Assembly: GCA_034436355.1 (NCBI GenBank)
Contig: DAOTVQ010000040.1
Span: 1-64,000 of the forward strand
Direction: 5' to 3'
Length of the DNA stretch: 64,000 nt
From: CP2-2F sp034436355
GTDB lineage: Bacteria > Chloroflexota > Anaerolineae > Aggregatilineales > UBA2796
Both the position numbers and the translations under genes were made by a program. Below, piece after piece: positions 39,001-46,681 of this stretch; position 1 is the first letter of the stretch, and each line of letters starts with the position of its first letter. The notes under the pieces were generated by a model. That model had not been told where the DNA came from. It saw nothing but the letters and a program-made list of their open reading frames with translations, and made no database searches.

Positions 39001-39088
39001 AGGCGCGCAGTTGTTCCATGCCGTTGTGCATGATGTGGCAGGCAATACGCGCCGTTCCGAGACGGTAGAAGTGTTGATCATTGAGTAG
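36056..39088 (+). CDS. Class A penicillin-binding protein (PBP1-type)
   Basis: 1010 residues. A basic cytoplasmic tail and one membrane helix (about 30-62) lead into a GT51 glycosyltransferase with catalytic Glu124 (IAIEDRSFYENPG) and QGGSTITQQLVKN. The transpeptidase domain has Ser439-Lys442 (SAFK), Ser499-Tyr-Asn and Lys648-Thr-Gly-Thr. After about 700 come two cysteine pairs and, near the C-terminus (about 915-1005), an Ig-like beta domain (PPSVQWLSPMPNDA). The enzyme polymerises lipid II glycan strands and cross-links stem peptides outside the membrane. The length and terminal Ig-like domain resemble PBP1C-like proteins of this phylum. Confidence 0.94.
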   Translation: MKSGTFSTSHTIRKRKQRRQQRRRAQMHGIFGVAAILIGSLLVVAALVTIIGVVAFIGIYTFYARDLPPPSEIVKVRDQFETTLIYDRSGQTVLYQVLDPSGDRQYLAFKDISPDLINATIAIEDRSFYENPGFDVRGILRAVWLALQEDAVQGGSTITQQLVKNTLIPPEERTQITQARKIKEIILAAEISRLYSKDQILEWYLNTNFYGNLAYGVGTAARVYFGKSARELTLGEAAMLAAIPQNPQLNPLDAPTAARQRQIVVLESMVSGGFITAEQAEQAAAQPIVTQPLAERFGIVAPHFSIFARSQAEALLNAQGLDGARLVLGGGLRIYTTLDLDLHFQAECAMRAHIGRISGGDPSLVPNTGEGKPCLAAQYLPTPPTLPLNTPRNVTNAASVVIRPQTGEILAMVGSLDYYNSGIQGSFNVAAQGLRQPGSAFKPFVYMAAFASPETRYTPATMLLDVPTTFNQDGIAYTPRNEDGQFRGVVTVREALANSYNVPTVRALSETTIGQVIRTARQLGLNTLTRPLDEYGLALALGSGEVTLLDLTYAYTPFATLGTMAGTPVANPRMGFRTLDPVAILRIEDRSGRVLWQFDERGSSFGRQSVLQDSLAYLITDILADDEARLPAFGEGNALQLSRPAAVKTGTTNDVRDAWTIGYTPDLVMGVWVGNNNNTPLGDDLGGATAAAPIWHAVMEYAHRRDGLPPRRWEVPSGIVEATVCQRSGLLPTADCPKMKEIFYAEGTFSTVPTQIDTYWRRYRINARNGLRATADTPPELIAERVYFEYPPEAQLWARQTGQPLPPTEYDSARTARLSTLDGNLTAPQSLARLRGVIEVRARLPQGKIIGYQLEYGEGISPERWFAIPVEDMALRGEDVRLARWDTRALDGLYTLRLGMVLDDQRFQAHTVQVAIDNQPPSVQWLSPMPNDAISASSGVVQLALSATDNVEVGYVEFFWNGTPIARVERAPYVTEWRITKLGAQLFHAVVHDVAGNTRRSETVEVLIIE

Positions 39089-39160
39089 CGGCACCCGTTT
39101 GCACTGCTAAGTTAAGCCTTGCTAACGGCGCCCCTGCCAGGCGTCCAGTCTCAACACCGC

Positions 39161-40093
39161 CTAGTAGATGTAGTTCTGGGCAAACTCCACAACCACCACA
39201 TTTTCATCACAGCCGCTGCGTGCCTGCACTGTAACCTTTTCTGAGATTGGCACGCCGGTGATGCCCAGCAACTGCACCGTGTAATCGCCTACACGCGGCG
39301 TTGTGCCAAGAAATGCCTCGAAGCCACTCGCGCCGAATTTGGTCTGTTCGCCGGTGTAGTGGAATTCGTCAATGTTGCCATCAGCACTGGTGATGCGGAC
39401 GGTGAGGCTGCCCTCTTCACGGGTGCGCGGCTGCCCTTGCAAATTCAGCACAATGCCTGCCAAACTCTGCCAACGGCAGCCTTCTGCCCCATCATGCGCC
39501 TGATAGCGGATCGCCTTCAGGCTAAAGGGATAGGGTGAGCGCGTGCCGCCTTCGGGTGTGGCAGGCGCATCCGGCAGGATGGGCGTTGGTGGGACAGTCA
39601 CAATGCCACCCACAACAGGCGTCGCGGTGATGGTAGGCGTGGGCGTCTCGGTGGCGGTTGGGCTAGGCGTCTCCGTAGGGGTGGCAGTTGGTGGCTCGGT
39701 GGGTGGTGGCACCGTAGGCGGCTCTGCCGTGAAGGTGAGGCTAGGCGTCAGGGTTGGTTCGGGCGTTGCCAGCACCAAAATTGCCAGCGGTGTGGGCGGC
39801 GGAAACGGATTGAGCGGCGCGTAAGGATTGGCGATCAGCAGCACGGTGAGCGCTGCCACACCGATTGAGAGCAGCAAAAAGAAAGCAGTGACCACATCCG
39901 CACAGCCGTAACCGCTCGGCAGAGGCTGCTCATCGGCATACTGCGGCGCGCTGCCTTGCGGCGGTTTGCGGCGCGTGCGGCGTGTTGCTACAGGTTCAGC
40001 AGGCATATCGTAGGCGCTGATGGGTTCATCGTGCGGCGCAGAGTCTTCGGGCGGTGTGTTAGGTTTTTCCTCAGCCATAGGGCAGTTTTCCAT
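39161..40093 (-). CDS. Single-pass protein with Thr/Pro-rich stalk (third of three)
   Basis: 310 residues; the ATG directly follows the stop of the upstream gene (TAGATG), and an alternative ATG lies five codons in. Layout: a charged cytoplasmic region (1-65), one membrane helix (about 66-88), a long Pro/Thr stalk (about 95-180, TPTETPSPTATETPTP-like) and a C-terminal beta-rich domain of about 120 residues with two cysteines (EGCRWQ and SGCDEN). Its partner at 40094-40942 has the same plan and a related C-terminal domain (cysteine, WQ/FQ, GVVLN, YGVQLL-type strands). They look like paralogues displayed outside the cell. Function unknown. Confidence 0.75.
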   Translation of the reverse strand: MENCPMAEEKPNTPPEDSAPHDEPISAYDMPAEPVATRRTRRKPPQGSAPQYADEQPLPSGYGCADVVTAFFLLLSIGVAALTVLLIANPYAPLNPFPPPTPLAILVLATPEPTLTPSLTFTAEPPTVPPPTEPPTATPTETPSPTATETPTPTITATPVVGGIVTVPPTPILPDAPATPEGGTRSPYPFSLKAIRYQAHDGAEGCRWQSLAGIVLNLQGQPRTREEGSLTVRITSADGNIDEFHYTGEQTKFGASGFEAFLGTTPRVGDYTVQLLGITGVPISEKVTVQARSGCDENVVVVEFAQNYIY

Positions 40094-40942
40094 CTAGAAT
40101 GGGCGAATTTGCGTAAAGTCTACTTGGGCAAGGTTGCGGTTGCAATCGCCATCGAATCGAACGCTGACGGACTGGGAGAGTATAACACCTTCGCGGCTGA
40201 GCAACTGGACACCATAAGTGCCACGCCCTAACCGCCGCGACACCTGAATGACCCATCCATAGTTAGAGTCGCTCTCAATTGGCACGCACTCACTGAAATT
40301 CGTGCCTGTCACCTGTGCTTGTATGCCGACTCGTGCTGTAAGGCGTTCTTGCTGCAACCCAAAGACGACGCCACTCACACCCTGAAACTCACAATCGAGC
40401 CTACCCTGAAAGCGCGTGAAGGTCGGTGCGCGCAGCGGCACAAAGGGAAAGGTGGTCGTGGGTGTTGGGCTAGGCGTGGCGGTGGGCGTCTCGGTCGGCG
40501 TTGGCGTTATGGTTGGGGTTGGGGTGGGTGTGGCGCTTGGCACAGTCGGCGTCGGTGTGAAGGTGTGCGTTGCTGTGAAGGTTGCCGTATGTGTTGGCGT
40601 CAGGCTGGCAGTAAAGGTATAGGTGGGCGTGCTGGTGGGCGTTGCCGTGAAGGTGGCGCTTGGCGTTGGGCTGGGCGTGAAGGTGCTGGTCGGCGTTTGG
40701 GTAAGGGTGGCGGTTGCCGTGAAGGTGTGCGTTGGGCTGGGTGTAAAGGTGGGTGTTGGGCTGGGCAGCACCATCAGCAGCGGCGGCGTTAGGGTGCGCG
40801 GGATGAGGGCTGAGGGCGGCATAAGGACGCCCGCCAGCAGCCCAACGGTCAGGAGCATAACAACGGCAGATGCCAGCACAAAGAGCGCCGTCAGCCCATT
40901 TAGCACCAGACGGCAGCCGACGCCGTCGGTTCGGCGTGCCAT
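40094..40942 (-). CDS. Single-pass protein with Thr/Pro-rich stalk (second of three)
   Basis: 282 residues; AAGG seven bases before the ATG, three bases after the stop of the upstream gene. One membrane helix (about 15-40), then a striking stalk (about 60-165) made almost only of Thr, Pro, Ser, Phe and Ala in TPTPT/TFTAT patterns, then a C-terminal domain of about 110 residues (TRFQGRLDCEFQGVSGVVFG, ending in DCNRNLAQVDF). The domain parallels that of the next protein: CEFQGVSGVVF against CRWQSLAGIVL, and YGVQLLSREGVILSQSVSV against YTVQLLGITGVPISEKVTV. Probably surface-exposed and perhaps O-glycosylated on the stalk; that is inference. Confidence 0.75.
   Translation of the reverse strand: MARRTDGVGCRLVLNGLTALFVLASAVVMLLTVGLLAGVLMPPSALIPRTLTPPLLMVLPSPTPTFTPSPTHTFTATATLTQTPTSTFTPSPTPSATFTATPTSTPTYTFTASLTPTHTATFTATHTFTPTPTVPSATPTPTPTITPTPTETPTATPSPTPTTTFPFVPLRAPTFTRFQGRLDCEFQGVSGVVFGLQQERLTARVGIQAQVTGTNFSECVPIESDSNYGWVIQVSRRLGRGTYGVQLLSREGVILSQSVSVRFDGDCNRNLAQVDFTQIRPF
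40450..40760. repeat. Low-complexity Thr/Pro codon tract
   Basis: On the plus strand this reads as repeated GTGGGCGT/GTGAAGGT-type units, the reverse complement of ACn/CCn codons in the gene at 40094-40942. Shorter tracts of the same kind occur at about 39620-39760 and 41040-41150. They are coding low-complexity, prone to length change, and not a CRISPR or separate element. Confidence 0.75.
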
Positions 40943-40945
40943 GCG

Positions 40946-41296
40946 TTAGCCTTGCACCTGCGGCGTCTCGGTCGGGGCTTCGGCTGGTACTTCCGTTGGC
41001 GGCGGCGGTGGTTCGGGCGTCAGCGTTTCGGCGGGTACTTCGGGCGTAGCAGTCGGTGTCTCGGTGGGCGTTGGCGTCAGCGTCTCGGTCGCCGTGGGCG
41101 TGATGGTTGGCGTTTCGGTGGGCGTGACGGTTGGCAGCTCTACGGTTGGGATAGCGGTTTCGGTGCGCGGCTGAAAGGCAGCCGGCGGGCGCACAACCCG
41201 CAAAAGCAGCAGCAGCGAACACAGGATCACAAACACGCTCAAGCCCAGAAACACAATGGTGATTGTATTATAAGTGCTGTTGTTGGTCTTCTTCAT
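40946..41296 (-). CDS. Small membrane-anchored Thr/Pro-rich protein (first of three)
   Basis: 116 residues with AAAGGG seven bases before the ATG. One membrane helix (about 13-35) and then only a Thr/Pro/Glu-rich tail with TPTETPT-like repeats; no folded domain follows. It resembles the two downstream proteins with the C-terminal domain missing. It may be a truncated paralogue or a genuine stalk-only protein. Part of a four-gene unit starting with the parvulin lipoprotein. Confidence 0.7.
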   Translation of the reverse strand: MKKTNNSTYNTITIVFLGLSVFVILCSLLLLLRVVRPPAAFQPRTETAIPTVELPTVTPTETPTITPTATETLTPTPTETPTATPEVPAETLTPEPPPPPTEVPAEAPTETPQVQG

Positions 41297-41356
41297 TGGC
41301 TTGCCCTTTCAAAGCGTGCCACACATAGCTTAGACATATGCCTTACCGCCTCAAGT

Positions 41357-42301
41357 CTACAGGAATTTCTCGATCTTTGCGCGGCTGATCAACTCCTGAA
41401 TCCAACGCTCAAAGGCGCTTTCCGTCAGACGGTAGCACATTTCATCATCCACAGGGCGTTCGGTCGAGCGCTCTAGCACTTGCAGGATATGGTAGCCTAG
41501 CTCGGTTTGAATGGGTGCGCTCAGGGTATTGATGGGCAGGCTGAATGCTGCCTCCTCAATCGCCTCTTGCAAAAGCTGCCCGCGGGCGAACCAGCCCAGA
41601 TCGCCGCCGACTTGGTTGGTGGTCACATCCAGCGAGTCGCGGGCGGCAAGGGCAGCAAAATCAGCGCCGCTGCTCAGCTCATCACGGATAGCGGCTGCCT
41701 TGGCAACGTCCGTGACGAGGATATGCCGTGCGCGCACTTGCTCAACGTTTTTGCAGGCGGGCGCCGTTACAATATCGCGCATTCGCTGCGTCATGAGCGC
41801 GGCGCGCAAATTGGTGCGGTAATCTGCTTCCGTCAGGCGGTCTGCCTTAAGCTGTGCTTCCCAATTTTCGCGGCTGCCGGCAATCTCGACGATGGCGGTA
41901 ATTTCGGCGTCTAGGTCGGCATCACTAACTTGGATACCCTGAATAGTGGCAGCTTGCTCAATCAAGACCTGTTCAATAAGTGTATCTAACACTTCATTGC
42001 GGAAAAGTGCCAGATCACGCGGCAGCGGGTTGCCAAAGCTGCGAATTGTCTCTAGGCGGCGTGCCACTTCCCGATCAAGGGCAGCCATGCCAATGCCTTG
42101 ATCATTCACACGGGCTGCCAGTACTTCGGGCGTCGGTGTGGGCTGTGCAGCCTGAGCAGTGGGCGGCAAGGTTGCGCTAGGCGTTGTGGCAGGGTTTGCC
42201 GCAACGGTGGTTTGGGGTGTGTTGCTATCGCAAGCGCTGAGCAAACTGGCAAGGCACAAGCAGGCAATCAGAAACGCATGACGCGCCGATAAACTTCGCA
42301 A
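41357..42301 (-). CDS. Parvulin-type peptidyl-prolyl isomerase lipoprotein (SurA/PrsA-like)
   Basis: 314 residues starting at a TTG (no ATG or GTG is available before the signal peptide). The signal ends in the lipobox LLSAC (Cys about 24), so it is tethered to the outer face of the membrane. A SurA-like N-terminal helical domain (about 60-175) precedes a PpiC rotamase domain (about 185-280) with ARHILV, FAALAARDS, GGDLGWFARGQ and ELGYHILQVLE. Such proteins assist folding of exported proteins. It heads a minus-strand unit with three Thr/Pro-rich anchored proteins, which might be its clients; that is inference. Confidence 0.92.
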   Translation of the reverse strand: MRSLSARHAFLIACLCLASLLSACDSNTPQTTVAANPATTPSATLPPTAQAAQPTPTPEVLAARVNDQGIGMAALDREVARRLETIRSFGNPLPRDLALFRNEVLDTLIEQVLIEQAATIQGIQVSDADLDAEITAIVEIAGSRENWEAQLKADRLTEADYRTNLRAALMTQRMRDIVTAPACKNVEQVRARHILVTDVAKAAAIRDELSSGADFAALAARDSLDVTTNQVGGDLGWFARGQLLQEAIEEAAFSLPINTLSAPIQTELGYHILQVLERSTERPVDDEMCYRLTESAFERWIQELISRAKIEKFL

Positions 42302-42454
42302 GGGTGTGTCACTCTCTCCTCAATGTGTGTGGTAAGGGCGGCAGTTCAATACTTACCTCGCGGCAAGTATAGCCATCTGTGCTGCCCACTGCAAGCGGTT
42401 GGTTTGGAAGGGCGCGGATCGCGCTGCTGCGGCACACCCTCCCAAAGTGTACTG

Positions 42455-43546
42455 CTAGCTCAGCACCACTTCGCGCTTGCTCTGGCTGGAAGCATAGAGC
42501 GCCTCTAGCACTTGCACGCCGATCACGCCATGCGTCACGTTGGCAGGCGCGGGCTGATTGTTCACCAACGCCGCCATACTCTCCACGATGAGCGCCTCAT
42601 GCCCATAGATGCCGTTCCAACGCACGCTGGGCGTCACGGTTACCGCCTCGCCCGCCATCTCGGTGTAGAAGTGCAGGGTGCCGTCGCGCACGTAATTCAC
42701 CACGTTCAGCACAGCGCTGCCTTCCGTGCCGCTCAGTTCTAGGCGGATGATGTCCTCACGTGGTTGGCGGTGTTCTGCCCAAGAGGCGTGCAGGTGAATG
42801 GCAAGGTCGCCCTCACAGCGCAAAAAGCCAACAGCGCCATCATCCACGCTGAACGCCTCGGCGCTGGCGTCGTTGACCCAACGTGGGCTGCCCCACACCT
42901 TCAAACCGCGCCCGCCAAAGTGGGAAGTCACATGCCCGCTAACGGTCTCCACACGCGGAAAACCAAGCAGCCACAGCGTCATATCCAGCATATGCACACC
43001 CAGATCGATCAGGGCGCCGCCGCCTGCCATGTGCTTTTGGCTGAACCAACCGCTGCCGGGAATGCCCGTCTCACGCCGCCACCAAGCGTAGACATTGTAA
43101 ATCTTGCCAAGTTTGCCATCAGCGATCATGCGGCGAATCCACGCCACATCTGCCCGATAGCGGTGATTGTAGGCGACCATCAAGCGGCGATTATTGTTCT
43201 CGGCGGCACGCTGCATAGCGTGTGCTTCAAAAAGCGAGGGCGCCAACGGCTTTTCGCAGATCACGTGCGCGCCTGACTCTAGCGCTGCAATGGTGGACTC
43301 GGCGTGCAGGGCGTTGGGCAAGCAAATGCTCACCACGTCCAGCTTTGCCTCTGCCAGCATGGTCTTATAGTCTGTGAAGCACAGTTCGGGCGGCACGCCG
43401 TACTCAGCGGCGCGCTGTGCCAACCGATTCGGGTCAGAATCACATAAAGCAACTAAGTCCGTGTGTGGTGAGCGCACAAAGCCGCGGGCGTGTTCGCCGC
43501 CAATGCCAAGCCCAACGATACCAGCGCGTAGTGGGGAAGTTGTCAT
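42455..43546 (-). CDS. Gfo/Idh/MocA family oxidoreductase
   Basis: 363 residues from the ATG at 43546 (AGGA eight bases upstream); an upstream start lacks support. The N-terminal Rossmann motif GIVGLGIGGEHARG binds NAD(P), and the signature CEKPLAPS (EKP) lies near residue 99. The C-terminal alpha/beta domain includes GGGALIDLGVHMLD, with the conserved catalytic-type His and Asp. Family members oxidise or reduce sugars, inositol and related compounds; the substrate is not predictable here. It is divergent from an ABC transporter binding protein, so a shared regulatory gap of about 220 bases exists. Confidence 0.92.
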   Translation of the reverse strand: MTTSPLRAGIVGLGIGGEHARGFVRSPHTDLVALCDSDPNRLAQRAAEYGVPPELCFTDYKTMLAEAKLDVVSICLPNALHAESTIAALESGAHVICEKPLAPSLFEAHAMQRAAENNNRRLMVAYNHRYRADVAWIRRMIADGKLGKIYNVYAWWRRETGIPGSGWFSQKHMAGGGALIDLGVHMLDMTLWLLGFPRVETVSGHVTSHFGGRGLKVWGSPRWVNDASAEAFSVDDGAVGFLRCEGDLAIHLHASWAEHRQPREDIIRLELSGTEGSAVLNVVNYVRDGTLHFYTEMAGEAVTVTPSVRWNGIYGHEALIVESMAALVNNQPAPANVTHGVIGVQVLEALYASSQSKREVVLS

Positions 43547-43766
43547 GCTTGAAAATCCTTCAAATTGGGTGAACCGTGCCAAGTGTAACGCGCTTTGCCA
43601 ACTTGGGGTGTGCGGCAGTAAACACCGCGCTGTGGGCGAATGTGATCCGCCAGACGCGCCGCTCTACCCTTTGGTCAGTTGCACTGTGGCAGGTGCGGCA
43701 CGCCCATGTTACACTTCACCCTGAAACATTCGCCACCTTTTGTGCGCTTTAAGGAGAAAATAGCCC

Positions 43767-44588
43767 ATGAAACGCAGCAAATTACTGCTCGCTCTTGTGG
43801 CGTTGGCTGTGCTGGCATTAGTCGTGCCTGCCGTCAGCGCGCAGGATGATCCTACGCAGCGCGTGCCACCGATCCTACCCGATCTGGGTGGGCGCGTGAT
43901 CGCTGCCGTCTCGTCGAACGACTACACACCCTTCGCCTTCGTTGACCAAACGCTTGGCAAGAACGTCGGTTTTGAGTACGAACTGCTGGATGAGATTTGC
44001 CGCCGCCTAAACTGCGTGCTAGACCATAAAGAGCGCGCTTGGGATGGCATGTTAGCAGCCATCAACCAGCGCGAATACGACCTAGCACACATCGGCATCA
44101 CCATCAAGGACGAGCGCAAGGAGTTGGTGGATTTCTCTGATCCGTTCGTGGTGGTAGAACTGCGCCTATTGGTGCGCGCCGATGAGGCACGCTTCAAGAG
44201 CCTGAAAGAACTGCAAGAAAACGCCTCTTTTAAGTTTGGTGCGCATCCCGGCACTACCTCCTACTTTGTGGCAGTAGATATTGTTGGTGAGGCAAATGAG
44301 TCAGCACGGATTGTGCCTTACGATGGCTTCGCCATTGCGGTTGAAGCACTCATCAAGGGTGATGTGGATGCTGTGGTTGCTGATGCGGTTAGCGGCGTAG
44401 GCTTCATTGGCGCCACCGCGGATAAACTCAAACTGCTGGACGACGTGATCGCGCTTGATCCACTTGGCTTCGTCTTCCCGAAGGGTAGCGATCTGGTCGA
44501 GCCGTTCAACTTGGCGCTGGCATCCATGCGCTATGATGGTTTCTTGAAGTACCTCGAAAACAAGTGGTTCTTCCTGTTCCAGCCGTAG
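43767..44588 (+). CDS. ABC transporter amino-acid-type substrate-binding protein
   Basis: 273 residues with AAGGAG about ten bases before the ATG. The signal peptide is cleaved after about residue 25 (AVSA); no lipobox, so a lipid anchor is not indicated. The mature part is a family 3 solute-binding protein (amino-acid type): NDYTPFAFVDQTLGKNVGFE at the first lobe, WDGMLAAINQREYDLAHIGI, then KDERKELVDFSDPF. The Arg/Asp of the ligand carboxyl/amino site fit a polar amino acid or related solute. A terminator follows, then the permease. Confidence 0.92.
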   Translation: MKRSKLLLALVALAVLALVVPAVSAQDDPTQRVPPILPDLGGRVIAAVSSNDYTPFAFVDQTLGKNVGFEYELLDEICRRLNCVLDHKERAWDGMLAAINQREYDLAHIGITIKDERKELVDFSDPFVVVELRLLVRADEARFKSLKELQENASFKFGAHPGTTSYFVAVDIVGEANESARIVPYDGFAIAVEALIKGDVDAVVADAVSGVGFIGATADKLKLLDDVIALDPLGFVFPKGSDLVEPFNLALASMRYDGFLKYLENKWFFLFQP

Positions 44589-44608
44589 CCATACCTTTTT
44601 GCAACCAG

Positions 44609-44636
44609 ACGGGCAGGCGCAAGTCTGCCCGTTTTT
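44609..44636 (+). terminator. Terminator/attenuator between binding protein and permease
   Basis: ACGGGCAG (44609-44616) pairs with CTGCCCGT (44625-44632), followed by TTTT. It lies after the binding-protein stop and before the permease start, and would give more binding protein than permease. Confidence 0.88.
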
Positions 44637-44661
44637 GACCACGCTGCGGAGCATCATAGCC

Positions 44662-45522
44662 TTGAGCATACATACAGAACTTGGAACATCGCGCTTGCTG
44701 CCCGTCAGCGAACGGCTGCGACGCCTGCCGTGGTGGGCGCTGGTCGCCGTTTTGCTGGGACTCCTGTTTGCATGGCACATCCACACCGATCAGACTTACA
44801 ACGAGATTTTTCGGGCGATCCTGAATGGCGTTGGCATCACCATCTATGTGACGGCGGTTGCCTACAGCGCTGCCTTGTGCTTAGGGCTGCTGATCGCCTT
44901 TGCGCGGCTTTCTAAAAACGTGATCATCTACCAAATTGCCACCTTTTATGTGGAGATTATTCGTGGTGTGCCTGCCCTTGTGCTGCTGCTCTACATCGCC
45001 TTTGTTGGCTTTGATCTGTTTGTGCAAGCGCTGAATGGGCTTGGCACATGGCTGCTGGAGCGCAATTGGCTGCCTGCGCTTGGCGAACAGTTGCAAGCCG
45101 TCATGCTGCGCGACATTGATAACCTGACACGCGCCACGGTGGCACTGGTGATCGCCTATTCGCCGTTCATCTCGGAGATTTTTCGGGCCGGCATTGAGTC
45201 GATTCCGCGTGGGCAAATGGAGGCAGCACGCTCACTTGGCATGGGCTACTGGCAAGCGATGCGCTACGTCATCTTGCCGCAAGCCATTCGGAATGTGCTG
45301 CCGCCGCTTGGTAACGACCTGATCGCCATGCTTAAAGACTCGTCGCTTGTTTCGGTGCTGGGCGTGCGCGAGATTACCGGTGAAGGGCGCGTTGGCGCGG
45401 CGCGCAGCTTCAAGACGTTTGAGACGTATAACATCATGGCATTTCTTTACCTGTGCATGACGCTTATACTCTCGGCTGTGGTGCGCTGGATTGAGCGCCG
45501 CACCTCTGAAGGGCGCAATTAG
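44662..45522 (+). CDS. ABC transporter permease, amino-acid type (HisM family)
   Basis: 286 residues from a TTG at 44662. An earlier TTG (44599) would place the start inside the terminator hairpin, so it is rejected. Hydrophobic helices at about 24-40, 55-80, 90-110, 160-180 and 245-265, plus the EAA loop EAARSLGMGYWQAMRYVILPQAI, the site that contacts the ATPase. An insertion (about 110-150, TWLLERNWLPALGEQLQ) is longer than in classical HisM/GlnP. With the binding protein it forms an importer, but no ATPase gene is adjacent. It ends one base before the convergent pseudogene. Confidence 0.88.
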   Translation: MSIHTELGTSRLLPVSERLRRLPWWALVAVLLGLLFAWHIHTDQTYNEIFRAILNGVGITIYVTAVAYSAALCLGLLIAFARLSKNVIIYQIATFYVEIIRGVPALVLLLYIAFVGFDLFVQALNGLGTWLLERNWLPALGEQLQAVMLRDIDNLTRATVALVIAYSPFISEIFRAGIESIPRGQMEAARSLGMGYWQAMRYVILPQAIRNVLPPLGNDLIAMLKDSSLVSVLGVREITGEGRVGAARSFKTFETYNIMAFLYLCMTLILSAVVRWIERRTSEGRN

Positions 45523-45523
45523 G

Positions 45524-46637
45524 TTAGGTGCGGTAGACAATATCGCGGCGGTTGACCATGCCGATGAACTGCGTGCCTTCAAAAACCGGCGCGTGATCTA
45601 CATTGTAGGCGTCTAGCTGTGCTTTGGCGCGCTCTAGAGTCTCGCTTACCAAGAGAATCGGAAAGGCGCTCAGCGGCAGCATCACATCGCCCACATGCAC
45701 CCGACCCCACTCTAAGCGCGGCACAGCGTCGGTCTGCGCCGCGCTCACCATGCCGACCAGAACGCCATCGCTCAGCACAGGAAACGCCTGCGTGATCGAG
45801 ATAGCGCCACGCCAAAAGTGCCAGCGGCAGCCGTGCATCAATCAGCGGCACATTATGACGCAGCACGCGCCGCAAAGATGCCTCGTTCGTCAAGCCGCCC
45901 AAACTCATGCGATAGCTCAGGCTGGCAGTCCCATACAGAAAGCTGGCAATCAAGGCAAACCACAGCGCGTTGAACCAATAGCCGCTGAAAAACAGCAAAA
46001 TTGCAAAGCCCACGAACAGGGCAGCCATGCCCTGCCCAACACGGCTGGCTTGGCGCGTTGCCTTGCGGTAGCTGCCGCTGAAATGCCAGAGCACCGCACG
46101 CAGCACACGCCCACCATCCAACGGGAAGCCCGGCAGCAAGTTAAAGAGCGCCAACGTTAGATTGATGAGCGCCAACCAACGGCAAGCCGCACCAGGTAGA
46201 TCGGGCAAGGTTCCAAGCGCACCAAAGACGAAAACAAGGGCAAGGCTAGAGAGCGGACCGGCAATCGCAATCCAAAATTCGTGGGCAGGGCGTTCGGGAT
46301 CACGAGCGATGTATGCCACGCCGCCAAACAGGTGCAGCACAATGCGCCTGACGGGAATCCGATAGCGGATTGCCAAGAGCGCGTGTGCCATCTCGTGCCA
46401 CAGGATCGAGCCGATGAAGACGACTGCCGTCAGGGCGCCAAATAGCCCGTAGATCAGCCCGCTTAGGCGCGGCACCTCACGCGGGAAGACGCCTGCTGCC
46501 AGCGTGAAAGTGACCAACAACGCGATCAGCAGCAGGCTTGGGTTAACGCGCACTTCCACGCCGCCGATCTCGCCCGCCCGCCAACCACCTGCAGTCGGAT
46601 CAGTGCCAGCCGACATGCGATTTGCAAAACGCGCCAT
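45524..46637 (-). pseudogene. Site-2-type M50 zinc metalloprotease with CBS domain, frameshifted
   Basis: One frame encodes the membrane protease: HEMAH zinc motif (WHEMAHALLAI), NLLPGFPLDGGRVLRA with the second conserved Asp, and five or six helices. Around 45795-45830 the frame is lost, and the CBS domain (TQAFPVLSDGVLVGMVSA, ending in VNRRDIVYRT) continues in another frame. Restoring two bases near GATCACGCAG would give RYLDHTQAFPVL, the expected junction. Family members cleave transmembrane substrates and are regulated by CBS nucleotide binding. The ATG at 46637 is chosen; an in-frame GTG near the recombinase stop is possible. A sequencing error or a true mutation cannot be told apart. 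Confidence 0.75.
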
Positions 46638-46681
46638 AGGCTTTAGGGATTTCTCACTCACCAACGGGTAGTGAAAGTCTA

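Noticed and set aside
40450..40760. Possible CRISPR or tandem array
   Set aside because: Units are irregular and codon-sized, no spacers, and lie inside a protein stalk.
40319..40792. Plus-strand Gly/Trp/Arg-rich ORFs opposite the stalk genes
   Set aside because: Mirror of Thr/Pro codon repeats; biased composition, no SD or family.
44599..44661. Earlier TTG start for the ABC permease
   Set aside because: Falls in the terminator hairpin between the genes; no SD.
45795..45841. Programmed frameshift in the M50-CBS gene
   Set aside because: No slippery heptamer plus downstream structure is evident at the junction.
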